Shown in pieces: positions 8,795 through 18,729 of a stretch of DNA of 64,000 bases (positions are counted from its first letter, which is position 1; every line of letters begins with the position of its first letter). The DNA is taken from positions 11,353 to 75,352 of the forward strand of contig URAN01000007.1 of NCBI GenBank assembly GCA_900545865.1. Reading direction: 5' to 3'. Below the pieces are notes generated by a model, which did not search any database, was not told the DNA's origin, and saw only the letters and a program-made list of their open reading frames with translations. This stretch comes from an uncultured Eubacteriales bacterium. Lineage in GTDB: Bacteria; Bacillota; Clostridia; Monoglobales; Monoglobaceae. A program made the position numbers and the translations under genes.

Positions 8795-8823
8795 TCTTAT
8801 CACCTCTGTCTTTCGTATTATTT

Positions 8824-9735
8824 TCAGGCATCTTTAAGTCTTTTCGCTATCTCTTCGATTTTTTTAAGCCTGTGATTCACGCCCGACTTGCCGAGCGGCG
8901 GATTCAGCCTCTTTCCGAGTTCGCCAAGGCTTATTGCGCTGTTTTCAAGGCGCAGCTTTGCAATCTCGCGCAAATCCTCGGGAAGCTCGTCTATTCCAAG
9001 TTTTTCATCTATTATATTTATCGCCTGTATCTGTCTTACCGCCGCCACAATGGTCTTATCAAGGTTTGCTGATTCGCTGTTGACAGAACGCACAACATCG
9101 TTTCGTATTTCTTTTTCAATCATAATATTGATAAGCTCCATTTGTGCGCCGTATGCGCCTATGTATGACAAAAAATCCTGTATTGCTTCGCCGTTTTTTA
9201 AATACAGGACATATTTGGATTTTCGCATAACGGTCTTGAACACAAAGCCACATTCCGAAAACAGCTTTATCAGGTTTTGGCTCAACCCCATATACGGCGT
9301 GATTATTTCAAGATTATAATTTTTCTTGGGGTCAATGACCGTTCCGCCGCCCATAAACGCACCCCTGACAAAGGCACGGCGACAGCACTCATCCGCCACA
9401 ATTGCATCCGAAATGCGATAACGTATCACACCTGTTTCAACATCTCTGAGTTCAAATTCATCAAATATCCGTTTTAAACAGGTCGGTTCGGTTATTTGTA
9501 TAACGCACCTCACCGCATTTTTTGCCCCTGCATCCTCCGCCGAGTAGCCGAGCTTTTTGCACAAAGCCGAAAACTTGCTGCCAACCTCTGGATTTTCGGT
9601 TATAAACTTAATTTCGTTTTTGCTTATCACACAGCCGAGCAAAAGCATCCCGGCAAATTCAGCCATATCACAACAGCTGCTTGTGTTTTCATATTTAAAA
9701 AGTTCGGATTTTGTCCGTTCCGAAAAAGATTTCAT
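8824..9735 (-). CDS. whiA: DNA-binding protein WhiA
   Basis: Sporulation-regulator homologue of about 303 residues, tied in Bacillota to division and chromosome segregation. The N-terminal part is the LAGLIDADG-like fold seen in WhiA (MAEFAGMLLLGCVISKN, then RRAFVRGAFMGGGTVIDPKKNYNLEI). The C-terminal helix-turn-helix includes LRLENSAISLGELGKRLNPPLGKSGVNHRLKK. The ATG at 9735 follows GAGGTGACGGCG. It starts 12 bases after yvcK, the conserved rapZ-yvcK-whiA order. Confidence 0.95.
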   Translation of the reverse strand: MKSFSERTKSELFKYENTSSCCDMAEFAGMLLLGCVISKNEIKFITENPEVGSKFSALCKKLGYSAEDAGAKNAVRCVIQITEPTCLKRIFDEFELRDVETGVIRYRISDAIVADECCRRAFVRGAFMGGGTVIDPKKNYNLEIITPYMGLSQNLIKLFSECGFVFKTVMRKSKYVLYLKNGEAIQDFLSYIGAYGAQMELINIMIEKEIRNDVVRSVNSESANLDKTIVAAVRQIQAINIIDEKLGIDELPEDLREIAKLRLENSAISLGELGKRLNPPLGKSGVNHRLKKIEEIAKRLKDA

Positions 9736-9747
9736 CGCCGTCACCTC

Positions 9748-10809
9748 TCAGCCGCGGTTCTTCTTTCGGTTGGGTTCATAAAGAACCACGCCCTCTTCGC
9801 TTATATTCACGCCGCGCCGTCTTTCTATATTCGCAATATCCATTATCGCCTCGGCAAGCGCGGTCGGATTGTGTCTTATATATTTATCGTCGATAAGCGC
9901 AGCAATATTGCGCTTTATCAGTTTTATTCCTCTGTTTTTAAACCTCTCCTCATCCAAAATTACCTCGGCCGATTCTTCCTCGGCATAATTTTTGAGAATA
10001 GGCGTATCTATCCGCTTTGAATTTACTATACAATAGTCGATAAAATCAACACAGGTATGCGCGGTAATCGCCGCGGCATGGTCAAACGCGGTGTATCCGT
10101 CCGTTTCGCCGTGCTGAGTCATTATATTGTTTATATAAACCGTCGGCGCGTCCGCCGCCGATATTGCATCGGCAAGGTCATCCGCCGCAAGCGTTGACAG
10201 AATACTTGTATAAAGGCTTCCCGGTCCGATTGTTATTATGTCCGCCTCGGCAAGCTTTTCTCTTATATCGGGCAAAAGTCTGATTTTGCCGCCGTTCTTG
10301 GCGCGCAGTCTGACCCTTGATATTCTGCTGTTGAAATCAATAATCGCTTTACCTATATTCGATTCACCGACAACCTCTCTGCCGTCGGCGAGGGTTGCCA
10401 CAAGCTCTGTATCACAATCCGTAACGGGCAGAACCGTTCCCGTTACCTTTAAAACATCGCTTACGCTTTTGACCGCCGCAACAAAGTCGCCGCCGTACAT
10501 TCCGTTCATTGCCGCAAGAAAAAGATTGCCGAAGCTTTGTCCTTTAAGGCTTCCCGCGTCAAATCTGTATCTGATTAGCTTTTCCATTATCGGCTCTGTT
10601 TCCGACAGCGCAAGAATACAGTTTCGAATATCCCCCGGGGGCAGCATTTTAAGCTCATCACGGAGCTGTCCGCTGCCGCCGCCGTCGTCCGCGACCGTAA
10701 CAACCGCGGTAATGTTCGGCGTGTATTCTTTAAGACCCCTCAGCATTGTTGAAAGACCCGTGCCGCCGCCTATTGCCACCACCTTGGGTTTAAATCCTCC
10801 GGTTTTCAT
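9748..10809 (-). CDS. yvcK: Gluconeogenesis factor YvcK (CofD-like)
   Basis: About 353 residues of the YvcK/CofD-like family, which binds UDP-sugars and is needed for growth on gluconeogenic carbon and for normal wall synthesis in Bacillus. The N terminus has the nucleotide-binding loop AIGGGTGLSTMLRGLK, followed by VADDGGGSGQLRDE and LPPGDIRNC. Later segments include GPGSLYTSI and NIMTQHGETDGYTA, both typical. The ATG at 10809 was chosen over a GTG that lies in the GGGTGA ribosome site. rapZ ends 25 bases upstream and whiA begins 12 bases downstream. Confidence 0.95.
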   Translation of the reverse strand: MKTGGFKPKVVAIGGGTGLSTMLRGLKEYTPNITAVVTVADDGGGSGQLRDELKMLPPGDIRNCILALSETEPIMEKLIRYRFDAGSLKGQSFGNLFLAAMNGMYGGDFVAAVKSVSDVLKVTGTVLPVTDCDTELVATLADGREVVGESNIGKAIIDFNSRISRVRLRAKNGGKIRLLPDIREKLAEADIITIGPGSLYTSILSTLAADDLADAISAADAPTVYINNIMTQHGETDGYTAFDHAAAITAHTCVDFIDYCIVNSKRIDTPILKNYAEEESAEVILDEERFKNRGIKLIKRNIAALIDDKYIRHNPTALAEAIMDIANIERRRGVNISEEGVVLYEPNRKKNRG

Positions 10810-10834
10810 ACTTTTCGTCACCCGATTTCAATAC

Positions 10835-11695
10835 TTATATTCCTTTTTTAATATCCCTGTGCGAAATCATCACATTTTTATATTCCGCGGCAACGGCACG
10901 ATAGAGTTCCTCCGCAATCGTTACGCTGCGGTGATGACCGCCGGTACAGCCTATTCCTATCACAAGCTGTGCCTTGCCTTCTTTTATATATCTCGGAATC
11001 AAAAATTTTATCATATCCGCAAGCTTATTCAAAAATTCACGGCTGTCATCGGATTCCATAACATAATCTCTTATGCATACCTCAAGCCCCGTATGCTCTT
11101 TGAGTTCGGGAATATAAAACGGATTTGGCAAGAACCTTACATCAAAAACCAAGTCTGCGTCAAGCGGCAAGCCGTATTTAAATCCGAACGACATCACGTG
11201 AACCAACATTCCGCCGAACTTTGATTCCGAGCCGTAAATCGCCGTAATCTGACGTCTGAGCTGTGCCGCGGTCAGCAAGGTTGTATCGATTATTTTGGTT
11301 GCCTTTTCTTTTACGGCGGCAAGCATCTTTCTTTCGCTTTGAATTCCGTCCGTAAGCCGTCCTTCGCCCGACAGGGGATGAACGCGCCGCGTTTCTTTAT
11401 ACCGCCGTATAAGTACCTCGTCCGATGCCTCGAGAAAGAGTATATCATATTCATATCCGAGTTCGGACAGCTCATCAAGGCTTCCCGAGAGCTTTCTGAA
11501 CATATCTCCGCCGCGTATATCGCACACAAGCGCAACACAGTCATCCGGTTTTGCGCTCTTGTGATAAATCTCTGCGAATTTGGGTATCAATTCGGGCGGC
11601 ATATTATCCACGCAATAATCGCCCATATCCTCAAAAGCTTTTACCACCTGGGTTTTCCCCGCTCCGCTCAATCCCGTTACAATAATAAATTTCAT
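10835..11695 (-). CDS. rapZ: RNase adapter protein RapZ (YvcJ family)
   Basis: P-loop nucleotide-binding protein of about 287 residues. The Walker A motif GLSGAGKT is at residues 8-15. The C-terminal domain contains FKYGLPLDADLVFDVRFLPNP and the family signature IGIGCTGGHHRSV near residue 240. In E. coli RapZ steers GlmZ sRNA decay to control glucosamine-6-phosphate synthesis; in Bacillota the YvcJ homologue is linked to competence and its RNA partner is not known. The ATG at 11695 follows GGAGGTGA by 8 bases. The murB-rapZ-yvcK neighbourhood fits a role in wall precursor supply. Confidence 0.95.
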   Translation of the reverse strand: MKFIIVTGLSGAGKTQVVKAFEDMGDYCVDNMPPELIPKFAEIYHKSAKPDDCVALVCDIRGGDMFRKLSGSLDELSELGYEYDILFLEASDEVLIRRYKETRRVHPLSGEGRLTDGIQSERKMLAAVKEKATKIIDTTLLTAAQLRRQITAIYGSESKFGGMLVHVMSFGFKYGLPLDADLVFDVRFLPNPFYIPELKEHTGLEVCIRDYVMESDDSREFLNKLADMIKFLIPRYIKEGKAQLVIGIGCTGGHHRSVTIAEELYRAVAAEYKNVMISHRDIKKGI

Positions 11696-11746
11696 CTTAT
11701 CATTCACCTCCGGCTTATATTACGCCGTTATACATTTACGGTGTTT

Positions 11747-12664
11747 TTAAAATTCGCCGACAAATTTAACCTCGGGTTCCAAATGCACACCGAATTTTAT
11801 CATAACTCTGTTTTGAACCTCTTCAATAAGCGCTCTCACATCCGCGGCGGTTGCACCACCCTTGTTTATTACAAAACCCGCGTGCTTTTGAGAAACCTCT
11901 GCGCCGCCTATGCTCAATCCTTTAAGCCCTGCGTCCTGAATGAGCGTGCCGGCAAAATATCCCTCGGGGCGTTTGAACGTGCTGCCTGCGCTCGGCTTGT
12001 CAATCGGCTGTTTCTCGGCTCTTTTTGCCGAAAGCTCTGCCATTCTTGCCTTTATCTCATCCATATCTCCGTTTTCGAGATTCAAAACCGCCTCGGTAAC
12101 AATTTTATCGCCGTCCGAAAACGCGCTCTTTCTGTATCCGAAAGAGCATTCCTGCACCGTAAGAGTGTGAATTTCACAATCCTTTGACGAAACATACTTG
12201 ACGTGTGATATGACATCTTTCATCTCGCCGCCGTATGCACCTGCGTTCATAAAGACCGCGCCGCCGAGCGTGCCGGGGATTCCCGATGCGAATTCCAATC
12301 CGCAAAGTCCGTTTTTCAAGGCAGTATTCGCAAGTCTCGACAGCTTTATTCCGCTTTGTGCCGTTATTTGTGTTCCGTCCGTATCACATTCGGACATACC
12401 GTTCCCTATCTTTATCACGGCTCCTCTGATTCCCTTGTCGCCGACAAGCAAGTTCGAGCCGTTTCCCATTACAAAATACGGAATGTTAAAGCGTTTTATA
12501 AGCTTTAACACCGCCGCAAGCCGCTGTGTATCGGGCGGCTCTATCAATATATCCGCAGGACCGCCTATCCGAAAGGTCGTATGCCTGCTCATCGGCTCGT
12601 CTGCCGAAATCGCCGCACGTCCGACAACCTCGGCAATAAGCCTTAGTACCACATTTGTTATCAA
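11747..12664 (-). CDS. murB: UDP-N-acetylenolpyruvoylglucosamine reductase
   Basis: FAD enzyme that reduces UDP-GlcNAc-enolpyruvate to UDP-MurNAc with NADPH, the second committed step of peptidoglycan synthesis. The FAD domain contains HTTFRIGGPADI, GNGSNLLV, GIPGTLGGAVFMNAGAYGGE and FGYRKSAF. The C-terminal domain has the catalytic-serine segment KPSAGSTFKRPEG and KHAGFVINKGGATAADV. Length 305 is normal. The start is a TTG, placed 8 bases after AGGAGG. The PHP gene lies 24 bases upstream. Confidence 0.96.
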   Translation of the reverse strand: MITNVVLRLIAEVVGRAAISADEPMSRHTTFRIGGPADILIEPPDTQRLAAVLKLIKRFNIPYFVMGNGSNLLVGDKGIRGAVIKIGNGMSECDTDGTQITAQSGIKLSRLANTALKNGLCGLEFASGIPGTLGGAVFMNAGAYGGEMKDVISHVKYVSSKDCEIHTLTVQECSFGYRKSAFSDGDKIVTEAVLNLENGDMDEIKARMAELSAKRAEKQPIDKPSAGSTFKRPEGYFAGTLIQDAGLKGLSIGGAEVSQKHAGFVINKGGATAADVRALIEEVQNRVMIKFGVHLEPEVKFVGEF

Positions 12665-12688
12665 CTTTAAAGCCCTCCTTGATGCTCT

Positions 12689-13393
12689 TTATTTCAATTT
12701 CTTTAAATATTCCGTAAAACGCGCCGCGTCCCTATTCGCAACCTGTTCTTCGGGGAAATTCTCTTTTTCGAGAAGTGCCGCAGCATATTCGAAATGTCCC
12801 ACTTCAAAAGGCGTATGCGAATCCGATGACACCGCCACAAAAGTTTTATATTTTTTGCACGCCCTTATTATCTCGAGATAAAAATCCGTATTCAGCGGAT
12901 TCTTACAGGAATTATTGTTTATCTCGATACACTTGTTATACTCTGCCGCCGCAGCCGCAACGGTATCAACATCATACGGAAAACGTATGTCGCCCGTATG
13001 CCCCAAAACGGTAATGTTTGGATTTTTGATTGCACCGAGGTATGTTTTTGTGACGCTTGTTTTGTCATCCCAAATATAAATCGGTTTGTGAATGGACGCA
13101 ACAATAATCTCGAGTTCATCCTGAAGGTACTGCGGCAAGTCTATATTCCCCTCTGTATCGAGCAGATTCGCCTCTGCACCTTTCAAAACACGAACGCCGT
13201 TTATCTCTCTCGGCAACCTTTTTAACGTATTAAAATGCCAGATATGCGGCGCATCGGGAAGAGCGGGCGTGTGATCCGTCATACAAATCATTTCAAGACC
13301 CATCTCTTTTGCCGCGGCGGTGTTTTCGAGAATTGTTCCGAATGCGTGCGTACTCGCCAGCGTATGCGTGTGCGTATCAACCTTTACTGTCAT
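12689..13393 (-). CDS. PHP domain phosphatase (YcdX-like)
   Basis: 234 residues forming a single PHP domain. Metal ligands are visible in VDTHTHTLASTHA near the N terminus, MTDHTPALPD, the GAEANLLD segment, ASIHKP, GHTGD and the C-terminal SSDSHTPFEVG. This set matches YcdX-type phosphatases, which use three metal ions. The physiological substrate is not known; the name histidinol phosphatase is often given but there is no histidine gene here. GGGGGATG precedes the ATG. The gene lies between hprK and murB in the same operon. Confidence 0.88.
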   Translation of the reverse strand: MTVKVDTHTHTLASTHAFGTILENTAAAKEMGLEMICMTDHTPALPDAPHIWHFNTLKRLPREINGVRVLKGAEANLLDTEGNIDLPQYLQDELEIIVASIHKPIYIWDDKTSVTKTYLGAIKNPNITVLGHTGDIRFPYDVDTVAAAAAEYNKCIEINNNSCKNPLNTDFYLEIIRACKKYKTFVAVSSDSHTPFEVGHFEYAAALLEKENFPEEQVANRDAARFTEYLKKLK

Positions 13394-13414
13394 AACTGTT
13401 TCATCCCCCGTTAT

Positions 13415-14347
13415 TTAATTTTCGCTCATATTGCCGAGATGTTCGGCAAAACGGCGGTTCAATTCCTCGGCGGCGTTATATCCCATACGTTTCTGGCGGT
13501 TATTCATTGCCGCAACCTCAAAAATAACGGCAAGATTTCTGCCGGGGCGAACCGGTATCGTCAATGACGGAATATCGAGTCCGAGTATGTTTGTGTATTC
13601 ATCGACCAACCCCAAGCGGTCATACTGCTTTCCGTGTTCCCACGTTTTAAGATGAATGATAAGGTCGATTTTTTCCGACTCTTTAACCGCGCCCATACCG
13701 AATATGTTCTTTACATCGACAATTCCGATACCGCGAATCTCTATAAAGTGTCGGATTATATCGGGCGAATATCCGACAAGCGATATTGACGAAACTTTTT
13801 TTATCTCAACCGCGTCATCAGCAACAAGACGATGACCTCTTTTGATAAGCTCAACCGCCGCTTCGCTCTTCCCGACACCGCTTTCGCCCATAATAAACAC
13901 GCCCTGGCCATAGACCTCAACCAAAACGCCGTGACGTGTTATTCTCGGCGCAAGTTCAACGTTAAGAAACGAATTGAGCGTACTCGTAAAATATGATGTC
14001 GCCTGTGCCGTTCTCAAAACGGGAGTATCAAATTCCTCGGCAAGCTTCATCATCTCGGGGGTCGCATTGCCGTTTCTCGTCATAACCACGGCAGAAACCT
14101 TTTTTTCAAAAAGCGCCCTCAGCACGTTATAGCGTTCCTCGGACGTAAGTGTCGCGAGATAGGTGTTTTCGACCATTCCGAAAACCTGTATTCGTCGCGG
14201 GTCAAAATAATCAAAAAATCCCGTTATCTGTAATCCCGGACGGTTTAAATCCGCGGTCGAAATCATAACCTCGTGTTCGGGATAATAAAGCTTATCGAGT
14301 TTCATATTATTCACAATTTTAGACAGTTCAACATTAAAAGTTTCCAC
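13415..14347 (-). CDS. hprK: HPr kinase/phosphorylase
   Basis: Bifunctional enzyme that phosphorylates and dephosphorylates Ser46 of HPr, setting carbon catabolite repression in Bacillota. The N-terminal domain covers about 130 residues. The catalytic domain has the Walker A motif GESGVGKS and the family signature EIRGIGIVDVKNIFG. About 310 residues is normal. I chose the GTG at 14347 (VETFNVELSKIV) because GAGGGG lies 9 bases before it; the longer frame from 14383 has no ribosome site. It heads the operon and a TTGCAA-17-TATAAT promoter lies upstream. Confidence 0.96.
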   Translation of the reverse strand: METFNVELSKIVNNMKLDKLYYPEHEVMISTADLNRPGLQITGFFDYFDPRRIQVFGMVENTYLATLTSEERYNVLRALFEKKVSAVVMTRNGNATPEMMKLAEEFDTPVLRTAQATSYFTSTLNSFLNVELAPRITRHGVLVEVYGQGVFIMGESGVGKSEAAVELIKRGHRLVADDAVEIKKVSSISLVGYSPDIIRHFIEIRGIGIVDVKNIFGMGAVKESEKIDLIIHLKTWEHGKQYDRLGLVDEYTNILGLDIPSLTIPVRPGRNLAVIFEVAAMNNRQKRMGYNAAEELNRRFAEHLGNMSEN

Positions 14348-14432
14348 TTTAATCTTCCCCTCTTTCGTAAAAAGCGGGCGCACGATAAAGAATTATCCCG
14401 CGCCGCAGTATATTATACGTTCGCATATATCT

Positions 14433-14461
14433 ATTATACTATTATTATGCACAATTTGCAA
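14433..14461 (-). promoter_or_regulatory. Predicted sigma-A promoter of the hprK operon
   Basis: On the minus strand TTGCAA (14456-14461) and TATAAT (14433-14438) are 17 bases apart. The site lies between the parC stop and hprK, so hprK through birA can be transcribed independently of the topoisomerase genes. Confidence 0.6.
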
Positions 14462-14469
14462 ACATATTT

Positions 14470-16653
14470 TTAAATAAATGACATTTGTTCTATGCCCTTG
14501 TCGGCATCCTTGATTGCCGAGCCTGCCGCCGGGATATTTCTCGGGCGGTATTTTTTCGGTTCGGCAAAGCCGCTGTCCTCAGCAAGACAAACACGGCTCA
14601 CCACCGCATTCCTGCGCAAAGTCATAACGGCAACGCCCTGTGTTGACCTTGTGGTCTTAAGCGGAATTTTTTCTGTATTTACACACAAAACTTTTTCCGC
14701 CGAGCTTATAAGCATAATATCCGTATCTTCTGTCAGACAGAACATTCCGACCGTCGGTGACTTGTCGCTGTATGCGCCTTTAAGGCATCGTCGGTTCGAC
14801 TTGGTTGCATATGACGCAAGTGGAACTTTTGCACACTTTCCGTTCTCAAAACAGAACAACAGCACCGCGCTGTAATCCCCCGGCAGAACCATACCTATAA
14901 TATCCTCTTTTTCTTCCATCCCGACAAGGTTCGGAATAAACTCGCCGAGCTGACTCGCCTTTCCGTCCGGAATGTCATTTATCTTCATCTTATATGCGCT
15001 GCATCCGCCAAAGAATATTACCTCGCCCGCATTTGATGTTTCGACCTCCTCGATTATGCAGTCATCCTCTTTGAGCTTTTGCTCACCGCTTGTTCTCAGC
15101 GCGGTCAGCGAAATCTTTTTGATATATCCCTCTGCCGTGCGGAAAAGTTTAACTTGATAATCGGGTATTTCCTCCTCGGTATTGACATCCGTCATAACGT
15201 CCGCCGCCGAAACAATTGTTGTGCGCCTGTCCGTTCCGTATTTCTTGCTTACCTCTTTTAACTGTTTTTCTATTATCTTATTTATCTTTGTCTTACTCGC
15301 CAAAGTCGCGCGCAAATCATCAATCTCTTTTATAAGCTCGTCTATCTCTTTTGTCCGCTTTAAGATATATTCTTTGTTCAAGTTACGCAGCTTTATCTCG
15401 GCGACATATTCCGCCTGAATCTGTGTTATATCAAAGCCTTTCATAAGGTTCGGTACGACCTGTGCGTCCTCTTCCGTTTCGCGGACAATCTTTATCGCCT
15501 TGTCAATATCGAGTAAAATCTTTTCGAGCCCCTGAAGAAGGTGCAGCTTATCGCTCTTTTTATCAATATCATATGCGATTCCGCGTTCGACGCAGCGGCG
15601 GCGGAATCTCAGCCATTCGCAAAGAATGTCATTCACACCGAGAACGAGTGGCGAACCCTCGACAAGAATATTAAAGTTACAGCCGAAGCTGTCCTCGAGC
15701 GGTGTCGATTTAAACAGCCTTGCCATAAGTTTTTCGGGGTCTGCACCACGCTTTAAATCTATGGTGAGTTTGAGTCCGTGAAGGTCGGTTTCATCTCGAA
15801 TATCCGAAATTTCTTTAATCTTGCCGCCTTTAACCAAATCGACTATTTTTTCTATAATAGCCTCGACTGATGCGGTATACGGAATCTCTTTTATCTCGAT
15901 ACACTTATTCTTTTTGTCATACTCATACTTTGCGCGAACCTTAAAGCTGCCGCGGCCGGTTTTGTATATCTCGCGCATTTCATCCGGGTCATACAAAAGC
16001 TCACCTCCGCCCGGAAAATCGGGCGCGGGCATTATATCCGACAAATCGGCATCGGGATTTTTCATCACGGCGATTGTCGCATCACAGAGTTCACGCAGGT
16101 TAAAGCTGCATATATTCGATGCCATTCCGACCGCAATACCCTGATTCGGGTTCGCAAGGATGTTCGGAAAGGTTGTCGGCAAAAGCGTCGGTTCTTTGAG
16201 CGTTCCGTCATAGTTATCGGCAAAATCTATCGTGTTTTTATCCATATCACGGAATATCTCGGCACATACCTTTGCAAGTCTCGCCTCGGTGTAACGTGCG
16301 GCGGCGTATGCCATATCCCTTGAATACTGACGGCCGAAGTTACCCTTTGAATCAACGAGCGGAACGAGCAATGAGCCATTGCCCTCGGTCAGTCTGACCA
16401 TCGTTTCGTATATTGCCTGGTCACCGTGAGGGTTTAGCTTCATCGTTTGTCCGACAATGTTCGCCGACTTGGTTCTGTTGCCGGTCAGCAAGCCCATTTT
16501 ATACATGGTATAAAGCAGCTTTCTGTGCGACGGCTTAAACCCGTCTATCTCAGGGATAGCACGGGATATTATAACGCTCATCGCATATGGCATATAGTTT
16601 TTTTCCAATGTTTCGGTAATTATTTGATTTTCGATAATCGGTTTTTTTGGCAT
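14470..16653 (-). CDS. parC: Type IIA topoisomerase subunit A (ParC-like)
   Basis: 727-residue DNA cleavage subunit. The breakage-reunion domain begins YMPYAMSVIISRAIPEIDGFKPS by about residue 20, and the catalytic tyrosine is Tyr121 in AARYTEARL. A coiled region (LRNLNKEYILKRTKEIDEL) precedes a C-terminal beta-pinwheel-like part of about 220 residues. I see no canonical QRRGGKG GyrA box, which favours a decatenating ParC-type enzyme over gyrase. GGAGAG precedes the ATG. It follows the B subunit by 28 bases, so the two subunits are coexpressed. Calling it GyrA cannot be excluded from sequence reading alone. Confidence 0.85.
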   Translation of the reverse strand: MPKKPIIENQIITETLEKNYMPYAMSVIISRAIPEIDGFKPSHRKLLYTMYKMGLLTGNRTKSANIVGQTMKLNPHGDQAIYETMVRLTEGNGSLLVPLVDSKGNFGRQYSRDMAYAAARYTEARLAKVCAEIFRDMDKNTIDFADNYDGTLKEPTLLPTTFPNILANPNQGIAVGMASNICSFNLRELCDATIAVMKNPDADLSDIMPAPDFPGGGELLYDPDEMREIYKTGRGSFKVRAKYEYDKKNKCIEIKEIPYTASVEAIIEKIVDLVKGGKIKEISDIRDETDLHGLKLTIDLKRGADPEKLMARLFKSTPLEDSFGCNFNILVEGSPLVLGVNDILCEWLRFRRRCVERGIAYDIDKKSDKLHLLQGLEKILLDIDKAIKIVRETEEDAQVVPNLMKGFDITQIQAEYVAEIKLRNLNKEYILKRTKEIDELIKEIDDLRATLASKTKINKIIEKQLKEVSKKYGTDRRTTIVSAADVMTDVNTEEEIPDYQVKLFRTAEGYIKKISLTALRTSGEQKLKEDDCIIEEVETSNAGEVIFFGGCSAYKMKINDIPDGKASQLGEFIPNLVGMEEKEDIIGMVLPGDYSAVLLFCFENGKCAKVPLASYATKSNRRCLKGAYSDKSPTVGMFCLTEDTDIMLISSAEKVLCVNTEKIPLKTTRSTQGVAVMTLRRNAVVSRVCLAEDSGFAEPKKYRPRNIPAAGSAIKDADKGIEQMSFI

Positions 16654-16681
16654 TTGAAACTCTCCTATTAATTAAAACAAC

Positions 16682-18655
16682 TCACGATACGTCCGTCAGA
16701 TCTATAAACTTATAACCCTCTGTAGCGATAAAATCCTTTCTTCCCGACAGGTTATCACCGAGCAAAAGGTCAAACATTTGCTGTGTTTTCTCTGCCTCAT
16801 CGGGCGTAACTTTGATAAGTCTGCGCGTTTCGGGATTCATCGTTGTTTCCCACATCATATCGGGCTGGTTCTCACCCAGACCTTTGCTGCGCTGAATGAT
16901 ATACTTTTTGCCGTCAAGCTTTTGTGTTATTGCCGCCTTTTCGTTCTCATCAAACGCAAAATAGCTCTTGTCTTTATATGAAATCTCATAAAGCGGAGAT
17001 TCCGCAATATAGACATATCCTTTTTCGATAAGGCTCGGCGTAAGGCGATATATCATCGTCAGGACAAGCGTTCGTATCTGATAGCCGTCAACATCGGCAT
17101 CGGTACATATGATAATCTTGTTCCACCGCAGGTTATTTATATCGAACGAATTCAATTCTTTGTTATGCTTGGTCGAAATCTCAACGCCGCAGCCCAAAAC
17201 CTTCATCAGGTCAACAATAACGTCGCTTTTGAATATCTTGTCGTATTCGGCTTTGAGACAGTTCAAAATCTTTCCGCGGATAGGCATAATTGCCTGGAAC
17301 TCGCCGTCACGGCCGAGCTTACACGCGCCCAGCGCCGAATCACCCTCGACAATATATAATTCGCGGCGTTCGGTGTCACGGCTGCGGCAATCAACAAACT
17401 TTTTGACGCGGTTTGTTATGTCTATGTTTCCGCCGAGCTTTTTCTTAACATTTATTCTGGTTCGCTCGGCGCTTTCGCGGCTGCGCTTGTTGACAAGAAC
17501 CTGACCGCAAAGCTTTTCAGCGTCCATTTTATTCTCGATAAAATATACGCCGAGCTGTTCGCGCAAAAACTCTGTCATCGCGTCTTGGATGAACTTATTG
17601 GTAATAGCCTTTTTCGTCTGGTTCTCATAGCTCGTCATCGTTGACAGAGAATTGCTGACGAGCAAAAGGCTGTCGGCAACATCCGCAAACTGTATCTTGC
17701 TTTCGTTTTTGGTATACTTTCCGTTTTGCTTTAAATATTGGTCAATCGCATAGACAAAGGCATTTCTGACCGCCTTGTCGGGTGCACCGCCGTGTTCCAA
17801 AAAGCTTGAATTATGATAATATTCAATCTGATGATTTTCGTTATTAAAACAAAACGCAAAGCTCATCTTGACCTTATACTCTTTGAGGTCGGCGCGGTCG
17901 CGGCCTTTTCTCTCTGCCTCAATATAATGAACCGCCGTCATTTCTTTTCCGTCCGACAGCTCTTTTACATAATCGACTATGCCGTTTTCGTAAAAATATT
18001 CCGTTTCTTCGAATTGTCCTTTTGAAACCTCGTTTTTAAAGATAAACTTAACGCCCGAATTTACAACCGCCTGACGCTTTAATACCGAATGATAATTTTC
18101 AACGGGTATATCTATGCTTGTAAAAACTTTCAAGTCGGGCTTCCAATGAATTTTTGTCCCGGTATGTCTGTGGCGAAACTCGGTTTTTCCCAATCCGCCG
18201 ACATTTTTTCCGTGTTCGAAATGCAGGTTAAATTTAAATCCGTCACGCAGGATTTCGACATCCATATATTCCGAACTGTACTGTGTCGCACAAGCGCCCA
18301 ATCCATTCAGACCGAGCGAATATTCATAATCGCCGCCGTCATTGTTATTATACTTTCCGCCGGCATAAAGCTCACAGAATACGAGTTCCCAATTATAACG
18401 TTTTTCCTTTTCGTTATAGTCAACGGGAATACCCCTGCCGAAGTCCTCGACCTCGATTGACATATCGGCATATCTCGTCACGGTTATCGTGCTGCCGAAT
18501 CCCTCTCTTGCCTCATCTATTGAATTTGACAGTATCTCGAACATCGAATGTTCACAGCCCTCAACGCCGTCAGAGCCGAATATTACCGCCGGGCGCTTTC
18601 GCACACGGTCAGCCCCTTTTAATGCCGAAATACTTGAATTATCATATTTTTTCAC
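16682..18655 (-). CDS. parE: Type IIA topoisomerase subunit B (ParE-like)
   Basis: 657-residue ATPase subunit. The GHKL ATPase domain has ILSNSIDEARE (Mg ligand Asn44) and DFGRGIPVDYNEKEKR. The transducer follows. The Toprim domain shows EGDSALG near residue 434 and DADVDGYQIRTL near residue 515. The start is a GTG about 13 bases after GGAGG, a slightly long spacing. It lies directly upstream of the A subunit. The length and the fast-evolving central region fit ParE-type proteins found in many Clostridia besides gyrase. Confidence 0.86.
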   Translation of the reverse strand: MKKYDNSSISALKGADRVRKRPAVIFGSDGVEGCEHSMFEILSNSIDEAREGFGSTITVTRYADMSIEVEDFGRGIPVDYNEKEKRYNWELVFCELYAGGKYNNNDGGDYEYSLGLNGLGACATQYSSEYMDVEILRDGFKFNLHFEHGKNVGGLGKTEFRHRHTGTKIHWKPDLKVFTSIDIPVENYHSVLKRQAVVNSGVKFIFKNEVSKGQFEETEYFYENGIVDYVKELSDGKEMTAVHYIEAERKGRDRADLKEYKVKMSFAFCFNNENHQIEYYHNSSFLEHGGAPDKAVRNAFVYAIDQYLKQNGKYTKNESKIQFADVADSLLLVSNSLSTMTSYENQTKKAITNKFIQDAMTEFLREQLGVYFIENKMDAEKLCGQVLVNKRSRESAERTRINVKKKLGGNIDITNRVKKFVDCRSRDTERRELYIVEGDSALGACKLGRDGEFQAIMPIRGKILNCLKAEYDKIFKSDVIVDLMKVLGCGVEISTKHNKELNSFDINNLRWNKIIICTDADVDGYQIRTLVLTMIYRLTPSLIEKGYVYIAESPLYEISYKDKSYFAFDENEKAAITQKLDGKKYIIQRSKGLGENQPDMMWETTMNPETRRLIKVTPDEAEKTQQMFDLLLGDNLSGRKDFIATEGYKFIDLTDVS

Positions 18656-18729
18656 TTTATATCCCGTACCTCCGATTAATTCGATTTAAGAAATATAGCT
18701 AACCTTTTTGCACTTTATGTGCAATTCTT

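Noticed and set aside
10238..11224. 328-codon plus-strand frame
   Set aside because: Opposite yvcK and rapZ; Ser/Pro-rich composition typical of a shadow frame.
11339..12187. 282-codon plus-strand frame
   Set aside because: Opposite rapZ and murB and crosses both genes; no domain.
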